A DNA stretch of 64,000 nucleotides from Heliocidaris erythrogramma (taxonomy: Eukaryota > Echinodermata > Echinoidea > Camarodonta > Echinometridae): the NCBI GenBank assembly GCA_025617745.1, contig CM046866.1, positions 20,978,216-21,042,215 on the forward strand, in the 5' to 3' direction. Both the position numbers and the translations under genes were made by a program. Below the pieces are notes generated by a model, which was not told the DNA's origin, did no database searches, and worked only from the letters and a program-made list of their open reading frames with translations. The first letter of the stretch is position 1. The number at the start of each line of letters is the position of its first letter. Below are positions 54,150-64,000 of the stretch, in pieces.

Positions 54150-54475
54150 CCCCGTTTTTCAGGCGGGTGGCCAGGGAGGGCGGTGGGGGCGGCCTCCCCC
54201 TTAAACGTCAACTAAAAAAAAAGCGAAAACTCCTCGGAACTCCCCCTCCCCGCATCCACCACTTTTACATACGGTGGAAAGCAGTCCCGGCGACGAACTA
54301 ACTACTTTACGTCTAAAAGGGTGCTATGAGCCGTTATATTTATCTCCAATTTGCTATAAAAACATCAGAGCTTCGCGCGGGAGCCCCTCCCAGCACGGTT
54401 CGTGCGCTTACAACCGCTCCTCCCATAAAATTAAATCCGGACTAAGCGGCTGCATTTTTCCTGTCTGAGCTTACA
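54150..54475 (+). repeat. Dispersed repeat shared with 2000-2265
   Basis: It contains a G/C palindrome (GGGGGCGGCCTCCCCC), then blocks matching 2000-2265 in order and ending AAATCCGGACTAAGCGGCTG. A shorter related tail ends near 55196. Confidence 0.6.
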
Positions 54476-54574
54476 ATGAAACCGGCATTTGGATTAACCA
54501 AGGACTTATCACAGAACTCCTTGGATTAACCAAAGAGCGCTAATAATGTACATGATCTTATATGCTTGATATTA

Positions 54575-54835
54575 TTTGTATTTTCTGTTTAGTTTCGTGC
54601 TTGGAACAAAACTTGCCATACAAACTTGTCCATCCGTGTAGTAATGTACAGTATCACATTCAGAGGTGACGAGAAACAAAATGCATAAATTACTTGCCAT
54701 GTTCTTTTCGCTCCGCAAAGCCACCGCCGTTTTATTGTGAAACCGACATTTTGCGCGCTATTTATTGTAAACATGTCAATCATTCTGGTCAAGTGAATGG
54801 TGTCGTGTCCTCTTTTCGCCAACGCGCCTTATTCT
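54575..54835 (+). repeat. About 250-bp direct repeat, copy 1
   Basis: It shares GTTTCGTGCTT, AACAAAACTTGCCATA, ATCACATTCAGAGGTGACGA, TTCTTTTCGCTCCGCA and CATTTTGCGCGCTAT with 55270-55610, in the same order. Confidence 0.75.
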
Positions 54836-55269
54836 TTCCACATCTACCGCACAAATACTGAATAAAAATGCCATGTCTTATTACTCCTAATTATCCTGAC
54901 ACATAGAATATAAAATAAAAACATTGATTCATTTTGATTTGTCATTGGTGAAAATCATATTTCGCCAGTGATAAATGGTTGATAATAGAGCTTGCATGTA
55001 GTCACAGGAAGCAATGGGACCTTTTAAAAATCAATATGAAGTAGCAGAATGGAACTCGAATTTCTAGAACAGAAAGGGAGAGGGGGTAAAAAGAGAAGAG
55101 TGAGCAGAGAGTGAGAGTAGTGAGAACCGTCCCTTTGAGGGGAACGCTTCGTGCGCTCAACCCCCCGCCATGAAATTAAATCCTGGCTAAGCAGCATTTG
55201 GAGTAACCAAAATAAACAAAGAGCTGTAATGATGTACATGACTTTGTATCTGATAGGCCTATTATTTGT

Positions 55270-55610
55270 ATTCTTTTGTTTTGTTTCGTGCTTGAACAAA
55301 ACTTGCCATATAAACATTTCCAAATCAAACTCCCCCCCCCCCCCCCCCCCTCTCGAAAGTGGTTTTGAAAATCAAGATTTTGTATGCATGCTCATCCGTC
55401 TCGTAATCATGTTCATCCGTCTCGTAATTTACATTATCACATTCAGAGGTGACGAGAAACAAAATGCATAAATTACTTGTACTTGCGTTCTTTTCGCTCC
55501 GCAGAGCCACCGCCCTTTGGTGGTGAAACCGACATTTTGCGCGCTATTGTAAACATGTCAATCATTCTAGTCGTGTGAATGGTGTGTGACCTATTTTCGT
55601 CAGCGTGCCT
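55270..55610 (+). repeat. About 250-bp direct repeat, copy 2
   Basis: Second copy of 54575-54835, with an extra block (55322-55420) that includes a C run and a duplicated ATCCGTCTCGTAAT segment. Confidence 0.75.
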
Positions 55611-57054
55611 TTTTCCTTCCACATCTACAGCGCACGAATAAAAATGTAATGTCTTTACTTCTAACACACGATTATCGATTTTTCTCTCTCTCCTAAATCA
55701 TGCACTTCTATGATAATCTCGGCTGAGTTCACTTTCTCTCTGCTAAAGAAAAACAGTCTGTGTTTCCGCTCTATTTACTGCAGTTTTTTTTTTAAAATCA
55801 TAACTGCCTCTTGTAAAATTAACGCCCTGACAATTCTTTCTCTCCTTCTAAATCAAGTACATGTATCATACTGTCGAAAGTTCTTCTTAACTCTGTTTTG
55901 AAATTTGTATACTCTTTCCTTTTTACTGGATTAAAAGCGATGGGAACAAAAAGGCTAATGTGGATATTATTTTACCCTGCTCTAATTATTTTAAAAATGT
56001 GTATCTACGGGTTTCTAAAAGCTAAATTTCTTTTTTTTCCCCCATGTCTGCATGTTACGAAGGTATAAAATCCGCCCCTTTCAAAGAACAAGAATTAATG
56101 AAGCACCTCCTCAGGCCCCTGCACGAGACGATCATTGCTTTTTTTTCTTCTCTCTCCCCCTATGTCCTTTTAAATCACGCGTTTGTTTTATAATCTCGAC
56201 ACATACATGTCCATTTGTTTCTGGTTATAAAGCTAACTTTCTTTTCTTTTCGGCTGTAATAAGAGTTACATAATTGAAATGTATCATCCTGATGTCAAAC
56301 AGCGGGACGAAGATAAACTGCGTTTATATATAGCTCGAATGTCAACGCTTCTCTCCGCTCTAGTTTACTCGAGGTTAAAATAAAACATTCATGCACTTGT
56401 TTCATAATCTCGAAAAAGATCCTTTTTCTTTTTGGTCAAATGCTGACTTCCTTTTCTTTTCGGTTGTTAAAAGAGTTACAGAATTGGACTCAAGATTATC
56501 ATCATCATGCTAAACTGCGGGATGAAGATAAACTGCGTCCCAGCTCGCAAGCCATCGTTTCTCTCCGATCTATTTAACTGGAGCTTTAAAAAACAATTCT
56601 CTATGGGGCAATACTGCACTGTATGTTACGGGGGTGGCGCCACCCCTCCCGCGAGAAGCGCAAAAGCTCTGACGTTTAATAGCAAATTCGACATAAATAC
56701 GGTTCGACGCCCGGACTGATTTTCAACTGACTTGTGTTTAGACGCTATGCATGTAACATGCATGGGTGGGTGCAGGGAGGGTTTCTCCCCCACCACAGCC
56801 TTCTACTTTGACGTTTTAGCAGAAAAAGTACTCCGGGGCAATACTGTACTGTACTGTGTAACAGGGGTTTCAACCCCCCCCCCCCCACGAAAACGTTGAT
56901 GTTTTGAATGAAGTATACAACGCAAAATGTTTATATCGGATAGAAAATTGGTTCGACGCATAAATTACAGAGAATCTACTGACCAAATGAAACAACAAAT
57001 AAATTAGAACTATAAGACGCAAAATACATTTATCGAATCGGAAATTGATTTGGC

Positions 57055-57750
57055 AGAGCTGCCAAGTAGTACGGATTTACCGTATTTGTTACGGAATTCA
57101 AAGACAAATACGGAAGTACGGATTTTCCCTCTAAACTACGGATTTGAAGAAATCTGATTATGCACTATTCGTCTTATACGTTGCGCACATGTATTTGTTA
57201 TCACTCATACTTTCACACTCATATTGTATTATTTTCGCTGTTCCCGGAACTCCGCACTGTGTATGTACCTAAAGTGCGTACAGAAAGGAGACTGCGAACG
57301 TATTTTCACCGCACACGCAAACTTCTACATGTAGCTCAAGCTATGAGCTCAAGCGCTAGCGGTGCGGCTGCTCTTACACACCGAGGCATTAGGCGAAGCC
57401 GGCCAGCCTAGCCCACGGGCGGCGCGGCGCGGCTGCCGCTTGGTGTAAGGCGGCAGTATGAGCAGCTGTTCCGTAGTGGAATCGAAAGGATGAATAGGGA
57501 ACGTGAGTTTTTTTAGCTGTTTTTTATGTTTCTAGATCTAGATAAGTATCCTATTCCCAATGATAATTATTGGGGTGTCACAAAAAGTAATTGTAGGTCA
57601 TTTTTAGATCTAACTTTTACAATTTTGGTTGCAGTTGCAGTTTAAAAATTTGGTATTTGGTGACTTGCAAAAAATTACGGATTTCATCGCCAAAATACGA
57701 TTTTTCAGCTTGGCATGTACGGAAAAGCTTGGCCAGAGCTTGGCAGCTCT
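57055..57750. mobile_element. hAT-like (8-bp duplication) non-autonomous element, 696 bp
   Basis: The ends AGAGCTGCCAAG (57055) and exact complement (57739-57750) are flanked by GATTTGGC on both sides (57047-57054 and 57751-57758). Subterminal TACGGA(T)TTT motifs occur in both arms. No transposase. An 8-bp duplication fits hAT, but P-type elements also make 8 bp. The sequence on both sides belongs to another local direct repeat (GAATGAAGTATACAACGCAA at about 56909 and 57802). Confidence 0.8.
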
Positions 57751-58325
57751 GATTTGGCGCGTAACTAATGGATAATATTCAACCCAAATAAAACATGAAA
57801 TGAATGAAGTATACAACGCAAAATGTTTTATCGAATAGAAAATTGTTTCGGCGCATAAATTACAGAGAATCTACTGACCAAATGAATTAGAACTATAAGA
57901 CGGAAAATACAATATGTGGGCAGCGGAATTTTCTGTAAATTTTCACTACAAAATTAGAAGCTCGAAAATTGTTTTTTTGTGTGTGTCAAAGACATCAGAG
58001 CAATGAGACAAATGAGAAAATAAAGATGAAGCACAAATCATAAGGATGTTTTGGTAACATCGGCAACACCTTGTCTTTAACGTCTTGAAAGAGAAGGGAC
58101 ATTGCAGAATTATAAGATGAAACATAAATCAAAAAGATGTCGGACCGTGCCGTTCTCGCTCATCTCAAACATCACGCTTGCACACAAACCCTCGTCCGGC
58201 CGTACTAGGACATTTAGACTAGTCCGTTTACCCTAGTATGCCCGAACGCGTTTAGACGAAGTGCTGCCCGCAATGAGGACGCGTATATTTAGACGGACGC
58301 GTGACGATGCCCGCGGGCGGGACTG

Positions 58326-58586
58326 TATATTGATAAGACTAAGTCTTATCGTAAGGATGATCAGTTGTTCCTGATCACTCGAGAGCCTTTTTCTCCTGCT
58401 TCTCTTGAGTCCATTTCTAGATGGATTGTCGAGGCTATTAGGGCTGCTGGCACAGAGGCTCTTTTGTCTGACAGTAAGCCTCATGCTCATGACACTCGTA
58501 GTGTCAGCACTTCTCGGGCTCTGTTTCAAGGTGTGGCGCTTGATGATATAGGTGAGGCTATTTTTGCGTCAGCCAGACGTAAATAA
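58326..58586 (+). pseudogene. DIRS copy D tyrosine recombinase, 3' part
   Basis: It continues from 52881: YIDKTKSYRKDDQLFLITRE, HDTRSVSTSRAL with intact H-x-x-R, then a deletion of about 70 bp (58550) that removes the tyrosine block. A later insertion (about 58577-58635, with AGACGT/ACGTCT at its ends) interrupts the tail. Confidence 0.8.
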
Positions 58587-58719
58587 TCATATCTGATTGA
58601 TACACGTCTGTAAAAACCCAATTACACACACACACCTTGAAGGCCGCTGTGTCTTCTTTGTAATACTGTACCCTTCTGCTCTTGAAACATGCCTCCCGGT
58701 CTTTGAGTTGGCGCTGGTC

Positions 58720-58815
58720 TAGCATAATAGGTAGGTATATATGATTTATTGCAGTAAATTTGTAAAATCAGCACTGATGTTCTTTTTTACTATATAAATC
58801 TATATACCTACCTAT
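58720..58815 (+). repeat. DIRS copy D internal complementary region
   Basis: Fused end complements as in copy B, with a few substitutions (AGCATAATAGG at the start matches the GCTAGTAG variant of the 41452 left end). Confidence 0.85.
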
Positions 58816-58874
58816 GACCCTCCCTCCTTCCCCTCACCTTGCAAGCAACATGTTTCTACTTGGGGTTGCTCGCA

Positions 58875-59067
58875 AAAGAGGAAGATGGCCGTTGCGTGTT
58901 GCCGCGCGTGAGTAGTGAAGGGGAACAATAGGATTACGGGGGTTGCGCACAATATTGTGACTCATTTGTGTTAAGTTCTCGAAGGGTTCGCGTAGTCAAG
59001 CTACTAGCATAATAGGTAGGTATATAGATTTATATAGTAAATAAGAAAATCAGTGCTGATTATACAA
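58875..59067 (-). repeat. DIRS copy D right inverted terminal repeat
   Basis: It ends AATCAGTGCTGATTATACAA. It shares private variants with the left terminus at 41452. Confidence 0.85.
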
Positions 59068-60304
59068 ATCCCCCGGTCGTTAAGACCAGAAGGGGGGACG
59101 TCTGTTTCCCGCACGGTAGCGATGACTCGCTTAAATCCGTTAGGGGAGACGCGTGCCACTACTGCAGGGCAGCTCACGGGCTCAGTCCATGTTGGTCTGG
59201 GTTCTCAAACCCTAGCCCCCGGCCGATGCCAAGTGGGGGAACGAGTACTGTCCGGGCTGTCTATATTGGCAGCTGATGGGGAGGCTCGAGCTAACAATTA
59301 TGGGCGCTCTACGGAGCAACAGGTGTTATCACCTGAGTGCGCGACTACTAGTGCTCTCCTATTGCCGCTCTCTAGTGGTTCAATAGCGAGTTCACATGCC
59401 TTTAGTAGTCGGTGGGCAAATACTGGGTCATCTCGGTCCGCCCTCGCACTGGGTGCCTTGAGCACCCGGCCCATGGCTGTTGCATCTTCTTGCTCAGCCA
59501 GTATGGGTAATTTGTGCGAGACTTTGGGTTCATACCCTCAGCGCACATTTCTCCCGTTGAGGGAGGTGAGCGTCCCTCCACGGGGATCCGAACGAAACCG
59601 GCTGCGACTCTTGTTGAGCCAGCTAAAAAGAAGCCTAAGAAAGGGGCTAAAAGGGGCAAGGCTTTGCCTGCCTCTTGACCGTCTGGCCTGACTAATCCGC
59701 CTAGATCCTCTCAAATTGAGATGTTCAGCATGATGCGGACGTTTGCTCAGAGTCAGGGTTGGTCCCTTGTACCGGGCACCGCAACCCCTACTTCTGTCCC
59801 TATTCTTGGGTCTGACATTGAGACTAATCGGTCTTCATTGTCTGAGACGGGATCGCATGCGCCTCCTATTCCCGCGGCCCATGGTGGTCCATGGGAGGGT
59901 CCGCCTGCTTCGGCCTTTGTCCCAATCAATTCAGGCGGAACCAGATGTAGAGGCGGCTTCTCAAGCTTCGGTTTCCGAATCGTTTGGGCAGGCAGAGCCT
60001 CAGTCGCTCGCCCTTTGTGGGGTAGAAGCGATCGCTTTGTTGTCCAAATATCTCCCTGAATTTCAGTCAGTCATTCCTCCGAGGGTATTTCTCTTGCGGA
60101 GGATTTCAAGCTGGAGTATGACCGCATTGAAGCAGCGCTTCTAGTTAAGCCCCCTGTTGCGGTTAAGGGTAAGGCCTTTGCCTTTGTTTCCCAAGATCAA
60201 GACAGCTTTTTCAAAGCTAAGTCTCTCTCTCCTGAGATTTTAGAGGTGGGTCGTCGCTTGCGGGCGATCAATCCGCTAACCTCTGTCGCTTTTAAGTCTG
60301 AGGA
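59068..60304 (+). mobile_element. DIRS copy E, gag fragment
   Basis: It starts inside gag (CCCCCGGTCGTTAAGACCAG) directly after the right end of copy D and stops within gag at about 60304. The frame 59053-59691 and later pieces carry LGSQTLAPGRCQVGERVLSG, SALALGALSTRPMAVASSCS and ALCGVEAIALLSKYLPEFQS. Its LSTRPMAVASS variants match the older segment at 44108 and differ from copies A and B. It is truncated at both ends and has frameshifts. Confidence 0.8.
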
Positions 60305-60503
60305 TATTTTCAGCTTCAGCTTCTTCTCCAAAACCCATGATTGGAATTTAACCGAACTTGGTAAGAAGCTCAGACTTGGTATTGTGTATAGATACCTCTA
60401 TAGATGACGAATGAAAGTTGTTCATGTGCTAGAGAGAACATGCACCAGATGTGAATTGATCCACCTCGGGTGAGCGTCGTGCCCCCTGGGGCTCTTGTTT
60501 TTA
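60305..60503 (+). repeat. Possible right end of a hairpin-ended repeat
   Basis: Unassigned sequence ending with two small inverted pairs, CACC(T)CGGGTG (60461-60473) and GCCCCCTGGGGC (60481-60492), followed by TCTTGTTTTT. Short 3' hairpins of this type occur at Helitron-like ends; this is weak inference. Confidence 0.35.
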
Positions 60504-62388
60504 AACACGATCTATGTATTTAAAGGAGAATTAACACTAAAATATAAATGTACTTATGTTCAAAGGTGTAATATATTCTTAATCACTGACATGTATCACT
60601 TTAGAAAAGGGTTTAAATCAAGACATTCTAGCACATGGTATCATCTGCTAACACTTCATGGGGTTGCCATTTTTTGATGACATGGAGTTATACATGAACC
60701 ACTGGAGACCGTTCCGGTCAGGAAGATATTTTTAATCCACCAGCTAAATTGCTTCTATTCATTATAAAAAAGCCCCATATATGATGGAAAATACATAACA
60801 GGTGAATACATTTATTTTAAAATTTGAAATTTATAGATTTCTTTTTAAATTCTCCGGTTTTGCTAACTAGAAATCGATTTCTTGGTCTTGCCTAGCACAG
60901 CAGAACATAATTTATACAACGCGCATTATGACTTTTGAAGTCCATTATCTCAAAGCAGGTGAATGCATAGTTTGTCACTATTGATGCTCGGGGAAAGTCA
61001 TCATCCATAAATTTGAATTAATTCGCTCCGTCACGTACGTCATAGTATCAAGAAAATAAATTGATCTAGTAAAATTGTAATTTTCAAAGAAATATAAAAC
61101 ACATTTTAGTTTTTAGAATATATGTATATATCTGTTAAATATTTTAAATCTCAGATGGAATTTTTTATCAGGAAGAAAGACAATTTTGCATTCAGATTAG
61201 AAATATCTTTATGTACACATTAAGAAAATGGCAGCCCCCTGGTATCGCTAGCAGACGATAAATCTTGCTGAGGAAATCCTGATTTATACCCATCTCGTAT
61301 ATTTTAATGCAAAACTACGTAGGGCAAGAAGAAGGAATAGATTACATCTTTGAATATGAGCACATTTATATTTTGAGGTTAATTCCCCTTTAATGTTTTC
61401 AAATTGCTATAAATATTGTAAATATTGAAATGTATTGTCTCTTGTTATTGGTAAGTACAAATGCAATCATATCACATCACATCAATCATATCAAAAGAGC
61501 CTCCTTTGAAGCCCACACTATCTGGGCAGGCTGTTCAGGTCATGAATATTTTCATAAACAGGCAGATGATAGCTACAAAAGGCTAATAGGCTAATAGAAG
61601 AAGATAAAGGAAAATGGTGTCTAATACGACAGGGTATTGCAGTAGATGTACTCTGCTTGTTTTCAGTGTATTTTTTACTACAGTATCGCCATTGTGTTTG
61701 ATGTCCTTTTGAGGAAGGATTGTGCTTATTCCTTGGAGTATGACCTTCGTCCCTTTTTGACCAGTATCTTGTAAGTGTAAATATGATCAAATAAATGGTA
61801 GATAGACACGATTGTGACTGGTAGTCGTTCACTATTGTCATGGTTGCAGTGGTGGGATTAATAATGTCATATCAGGACGTTGCCATATTTTGCCATAAAG
61901 CTGCCTATGAATAACTAACATTTTAATTAATATTAAAGAGGTACCTTCAACTACATTTTATATATTCCTGGACACTTGTATTATGCTATTGTATGTTATA
62001 TTTCGATATATATGTAAAGGCTATATTACATTTTTCTTCTTTTACAATTTCAACATTTAACTGATCGATTACCATGGCAATGTCTCTGGAATGTTTGGAT
62101 TTATCACTCACCACCAGTTTAACAGCATTCAGGGAAGATTATGATAGTCTGTTGGGAGATCCCATTAGACGAAACTGTGTCAGGGGCGGGAGTACACTTT
62201 CTACATATTATCCCATGCACTTTTATTATTGATTTCATAAGTTGAGCATACCTGAGCAGTATGTTGTCATAGCAACTATTCTATCGGAAATGACTGTTAC
62301 CTTAAAAATACATCTAAAATACATCTTCACAGAAAATAATTGGAGAGTTGGAAATTTGTGTACTTAAACATTTTTACAACTTAATAGA
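60504..62388. other. Intron sequence without recognised feature
   Basis: AT-rich intron of about 1.9 kb. No long ORF, tandem repeat or inverted termini recognised. An ATCACATC-type simple stretch lies near 61468-61490. Confidence 0.4.
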
Positions 62389-63120
62389 CAATTCAGAAAA
62401 AAGGTTTGTGGTACAACCATGGGAGTTGGAATAACTCCACGTTCCGGTCAGAATGCTCTGGCCATCGTCAGGAGAATAAGAAGAGTGAATAAATCAGCAG
62501 AATTTATATATGAAGCGGTAGAAATTTTACAGCATCACAAACAATAATCTCACCGAATTAGTATAGAAAGAAAAAGTAACAATAACATCAAAGTACCTGC
62601 ATTGAAAGGATAAATAACATCAAGGTACCTGCGTTGAAAGGATAAGTAACATCAAACTAATCCTGCATTGAAAAAACATTGGAAACAAGTGAACAATAGG
62701 ACTAAGAAACCAATTAACAGTCTGGATAAGCTGGAAACAAAAGGGGGATAAGGACCGTAGATAATCTGTGGAGAGAAACATGACATCCTGTTCAGGAAAG
62801 AAATTAAGGTTAAAACATACACGCGGAAAAAGGGTGAAATAATGACATCAGAATGAGTATCCTAATGATGAATATAATAAATGTTATGAATGAAGTGGAC
62901 AGGGGTTGCCTGTGGAGAGAAAGGTGAAAAACAATGGTAATGAACAAATAGAGGAGAGAAACATGAAATCCTGTTGAGGAAAGAAATTGTGGTTAAAAAA
63001 TACATGTGGAAAAAAGGTTGATAAATGATGACATCAGGAGTTGCCTGTGGAGGGAAAGGTGAGGAACAATGGAAAACATTCCAACTCACATGGTTGTACC
63101 GCAAACCTTTTTTCTGAATT
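62389..63120. mobile_element. Non-autonomous inverted-repeat element, about 730 bp
   Basis: The left arm AATTCAGAAAAAAGGTTTG (62389) continuing through TACAACCATG and AGTTGGAA (about 42 bp) is mirrored at 63079-63120 with two mismatches. Inside are short tandem repeats: TGCATTGAAAGGATAA(A/G)TAACATC units of about 36 bp (62585-62675), and a longer unit with AGAAACATGA.ATCCTGTT.AGGAAAGAAATT (62774 and 62955). No coding capacity; target duplication unclear. Confidence 0.7.
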
Positions 63121-63532
63121 ACAACTTCACCATGCAAATCCTATATTAATAGACAATGTTTTTGTGTATATGTTTAGATAGAGAAATACCCTAATTTTTT
63201 TCTCAAAATATCAGTCTCAACCTGATCGTTTCCATAGTAACGACCATATTATGGTATAAATACATTGTTGTACATGTAAGACTCTGAATGACTAAGATCT
63301 TGATGGCAATCAAATTTGAAGCATGAAACGGACAAAAGGAAACACTTATGATTTTACGTTGTTGCATCACAAATATATGGCATTTTCTAGAAATTCAGAT
63401 ATTACCATGGCAACGGCCAATTTGGAGCATAACCATGACCTTGGATAAAGTCAGATGTTAACTGCAAGGTAATGTGCAGCTTGAAAGAGATATTCTGAGA
63501 TATTAACGCCATGATTTCTGTTGTATATATTT
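63121..63532. other. Intron sequence without recognised feature
   Basis: About 410 bp between the inverted-repeat element and the terminal satellite. It contains isolated CATGG.AACG motifs resembling the satellite blocks (63231 and 63405) but no array. Confidence 0.4.
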
Positions 63533-64000
63533 GTATCCCCGAACACTAGTTTGGGGATACTATGGATTTGGCATCGTCGCGCCGCGTCAGCCACAGATTT
63601 TCTTGTAAGCGCTATACTGGCTGCAGTTTTTGTCGGATCACCTTCAAATTTCACATGGAGGTGCATTATGGTAAGATGAAGAAGCCTATTGTTTTTGGTG
63701 TGGGCGGAGTCATGGTTGCCATGGTAACCATATTTTTAAAGAAATAGGAAAGATTTTCTTGTGAGCGTTCTACCGGCTGCAGTTCTTGTCAGATCACCTT
63801 CAAATTTCGCAAGGGGGTGCATTATGGTAAGATGAAGACGCCTATTGTTTTTGGTGTGGGCGGAATCATGGTTACCATGGTAACCATATTTTTAAAGAAA
63901 TAGTAAAGATTTTCTTGTGAGCGCTCTACCGGCTGCAGTTCTTGTCAGATCACCTTCAAATTTCGCATGGAGGTGCATTATGGTAAGATGAAGACGCCTA
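63533..64000 (+). repeat. Hairpin-capped satellite, 156-bp units, running off the window
   Basis: The cap hairpin GTATCCCC...GGGGATAC is at 63533-63560. GATTTTCTTGT(A/G)AGCG starts units at 63596, 63752 and 63908 (spacing 156). Units contain CCTTCAAATTTC, GGTGCATTATGGTAAGATGA and a CATGGTAACCATATTTTTAA block. It continues past 64000. Confidence 0.9.

Larger units (their letters stand above)
52884..58325. mobile_element. 5.4-kb non-autonomous element with CAGT ends and TA duplication
   Basis: The left end CAGTTCCGCCCGCGGGCA and right-end complement CAGTCCCGCCCGCGGGCA continue as (A/T)CGTCACGC. TA flanks both ends (52882-52883 and 58326-58327), and the DIRS recombinase reads on across the junction. 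CAGT ends with TA duplication suggest a Tc1/mariner relative, but 5.4 kb without a transposase is unusual. The interior is a patchwork: hairpin at 53210, 170-bp tandem, duplicated 250-bp block, short G/C palindromes and a hAT-like insertion (57055-57750). Confidence 0.75.
48061..59067 (+). mobile_element. DIRS-like retrotransposon, copy D (old, heavily interrupted)
   Basis: The left terminus lacks its outermost about 30 bp (starts at TACCTATTATGCC). Then follow leader, gag with large deletions, pol with internal duplication, recombinase, ICR (58720-58815) and right terminus ending at 59067. Insertions: a Mutator-like fold-back (50790-51117) and a 5.4-kb TA-flanked element (52884-58325). Its right-end variants pair with the left terminus at 41452, not with its neighbour at 48061. 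So the older element may originally have spanned from 41452. Confidence 0.85.

Noticed and set aside
55325-55510. Frame across the C-run near 55331
   Set aside because: Created by a homopolymer run whose length is uncertain; no protein features.
57160-57411. 83-codon frame inside the 696-bp element
   Set aside because: No transposase motif and no similarity recognised; it lies in a short non-autonomous element.

Overview
The window is nuclear DNA of an animal, most likely a marine invertebrate (echinoderm, hemichordate or lancelet are good candidates; the sequence does not settle which). The reasons are split exons with GT/AG borders, a recognisable animal gene (RPRD1, a CID-family RNA polymerase II CTD-binding protein), CR1-like and jockey-like LINEs, DIRS-type tyrosine-recombinase retrotransposons, Tc1-, PIF/Harbinger-, hAT- and Mutator-like DNA transposon remnants, and several tandem repeats of about 145-180 bp. 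No tRNA, rRNA, CRISPR or prokaryotic feature was seen.

The only host gene recognised is RPRD1 on the + strand: exons at 595-788, 3234-3360 and 39667-39842. Their reading frames join (intron phases 0 and 1). Exons for the N-terminal CID and the C-terminus lie outside the window. Almost everything else is intron filled with repeats: introns of 2.4 kb, about 36 kb and more than 24 kb.

Layout: 1-3233 holds a fragment of element Y and a PIF/Harbinger-like fold-back element. 3361-9812 holds a second Harbinger-like element, hairpin-capped satellites and element X. 9813-13105 is a frameshifted jockey-like LINE. 13106-15114 holds satellites and a CR1 3' fragment. 15115-24820 is DIRS copy A, interrupted by X, Y and a hAT-like element. 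24821-26446 and 38629-39494 are satellites. The second pair is split by DIRS copy B (26447-38628), which carries a CR1 LINE that itself carries a jockey-like LINE. 39557-39842 is the RPRD1 exon with a partial duplicate. 39905-41302 is a Tc1-like remnant. 41452-60304 is a cluster of recombined DIRS copies (C, D, E) containing a Mutator-like fold-back insertion and a 5.4-kb element with TA-flanked inverted ends. 60305-64000 is intron with one inverted-repeat element and the start of another satellite.

The DIRS copies show the family's characteristic layout: inverted termini, gag-like ORF, RT/RNase H ORF, overlapping tyrosine recombinase ORF, and an internal complementary region that joins the complements of both outer ends. 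All copies are broken in at least one ORF; copy C keeps the most complete recombinase catalytic set.
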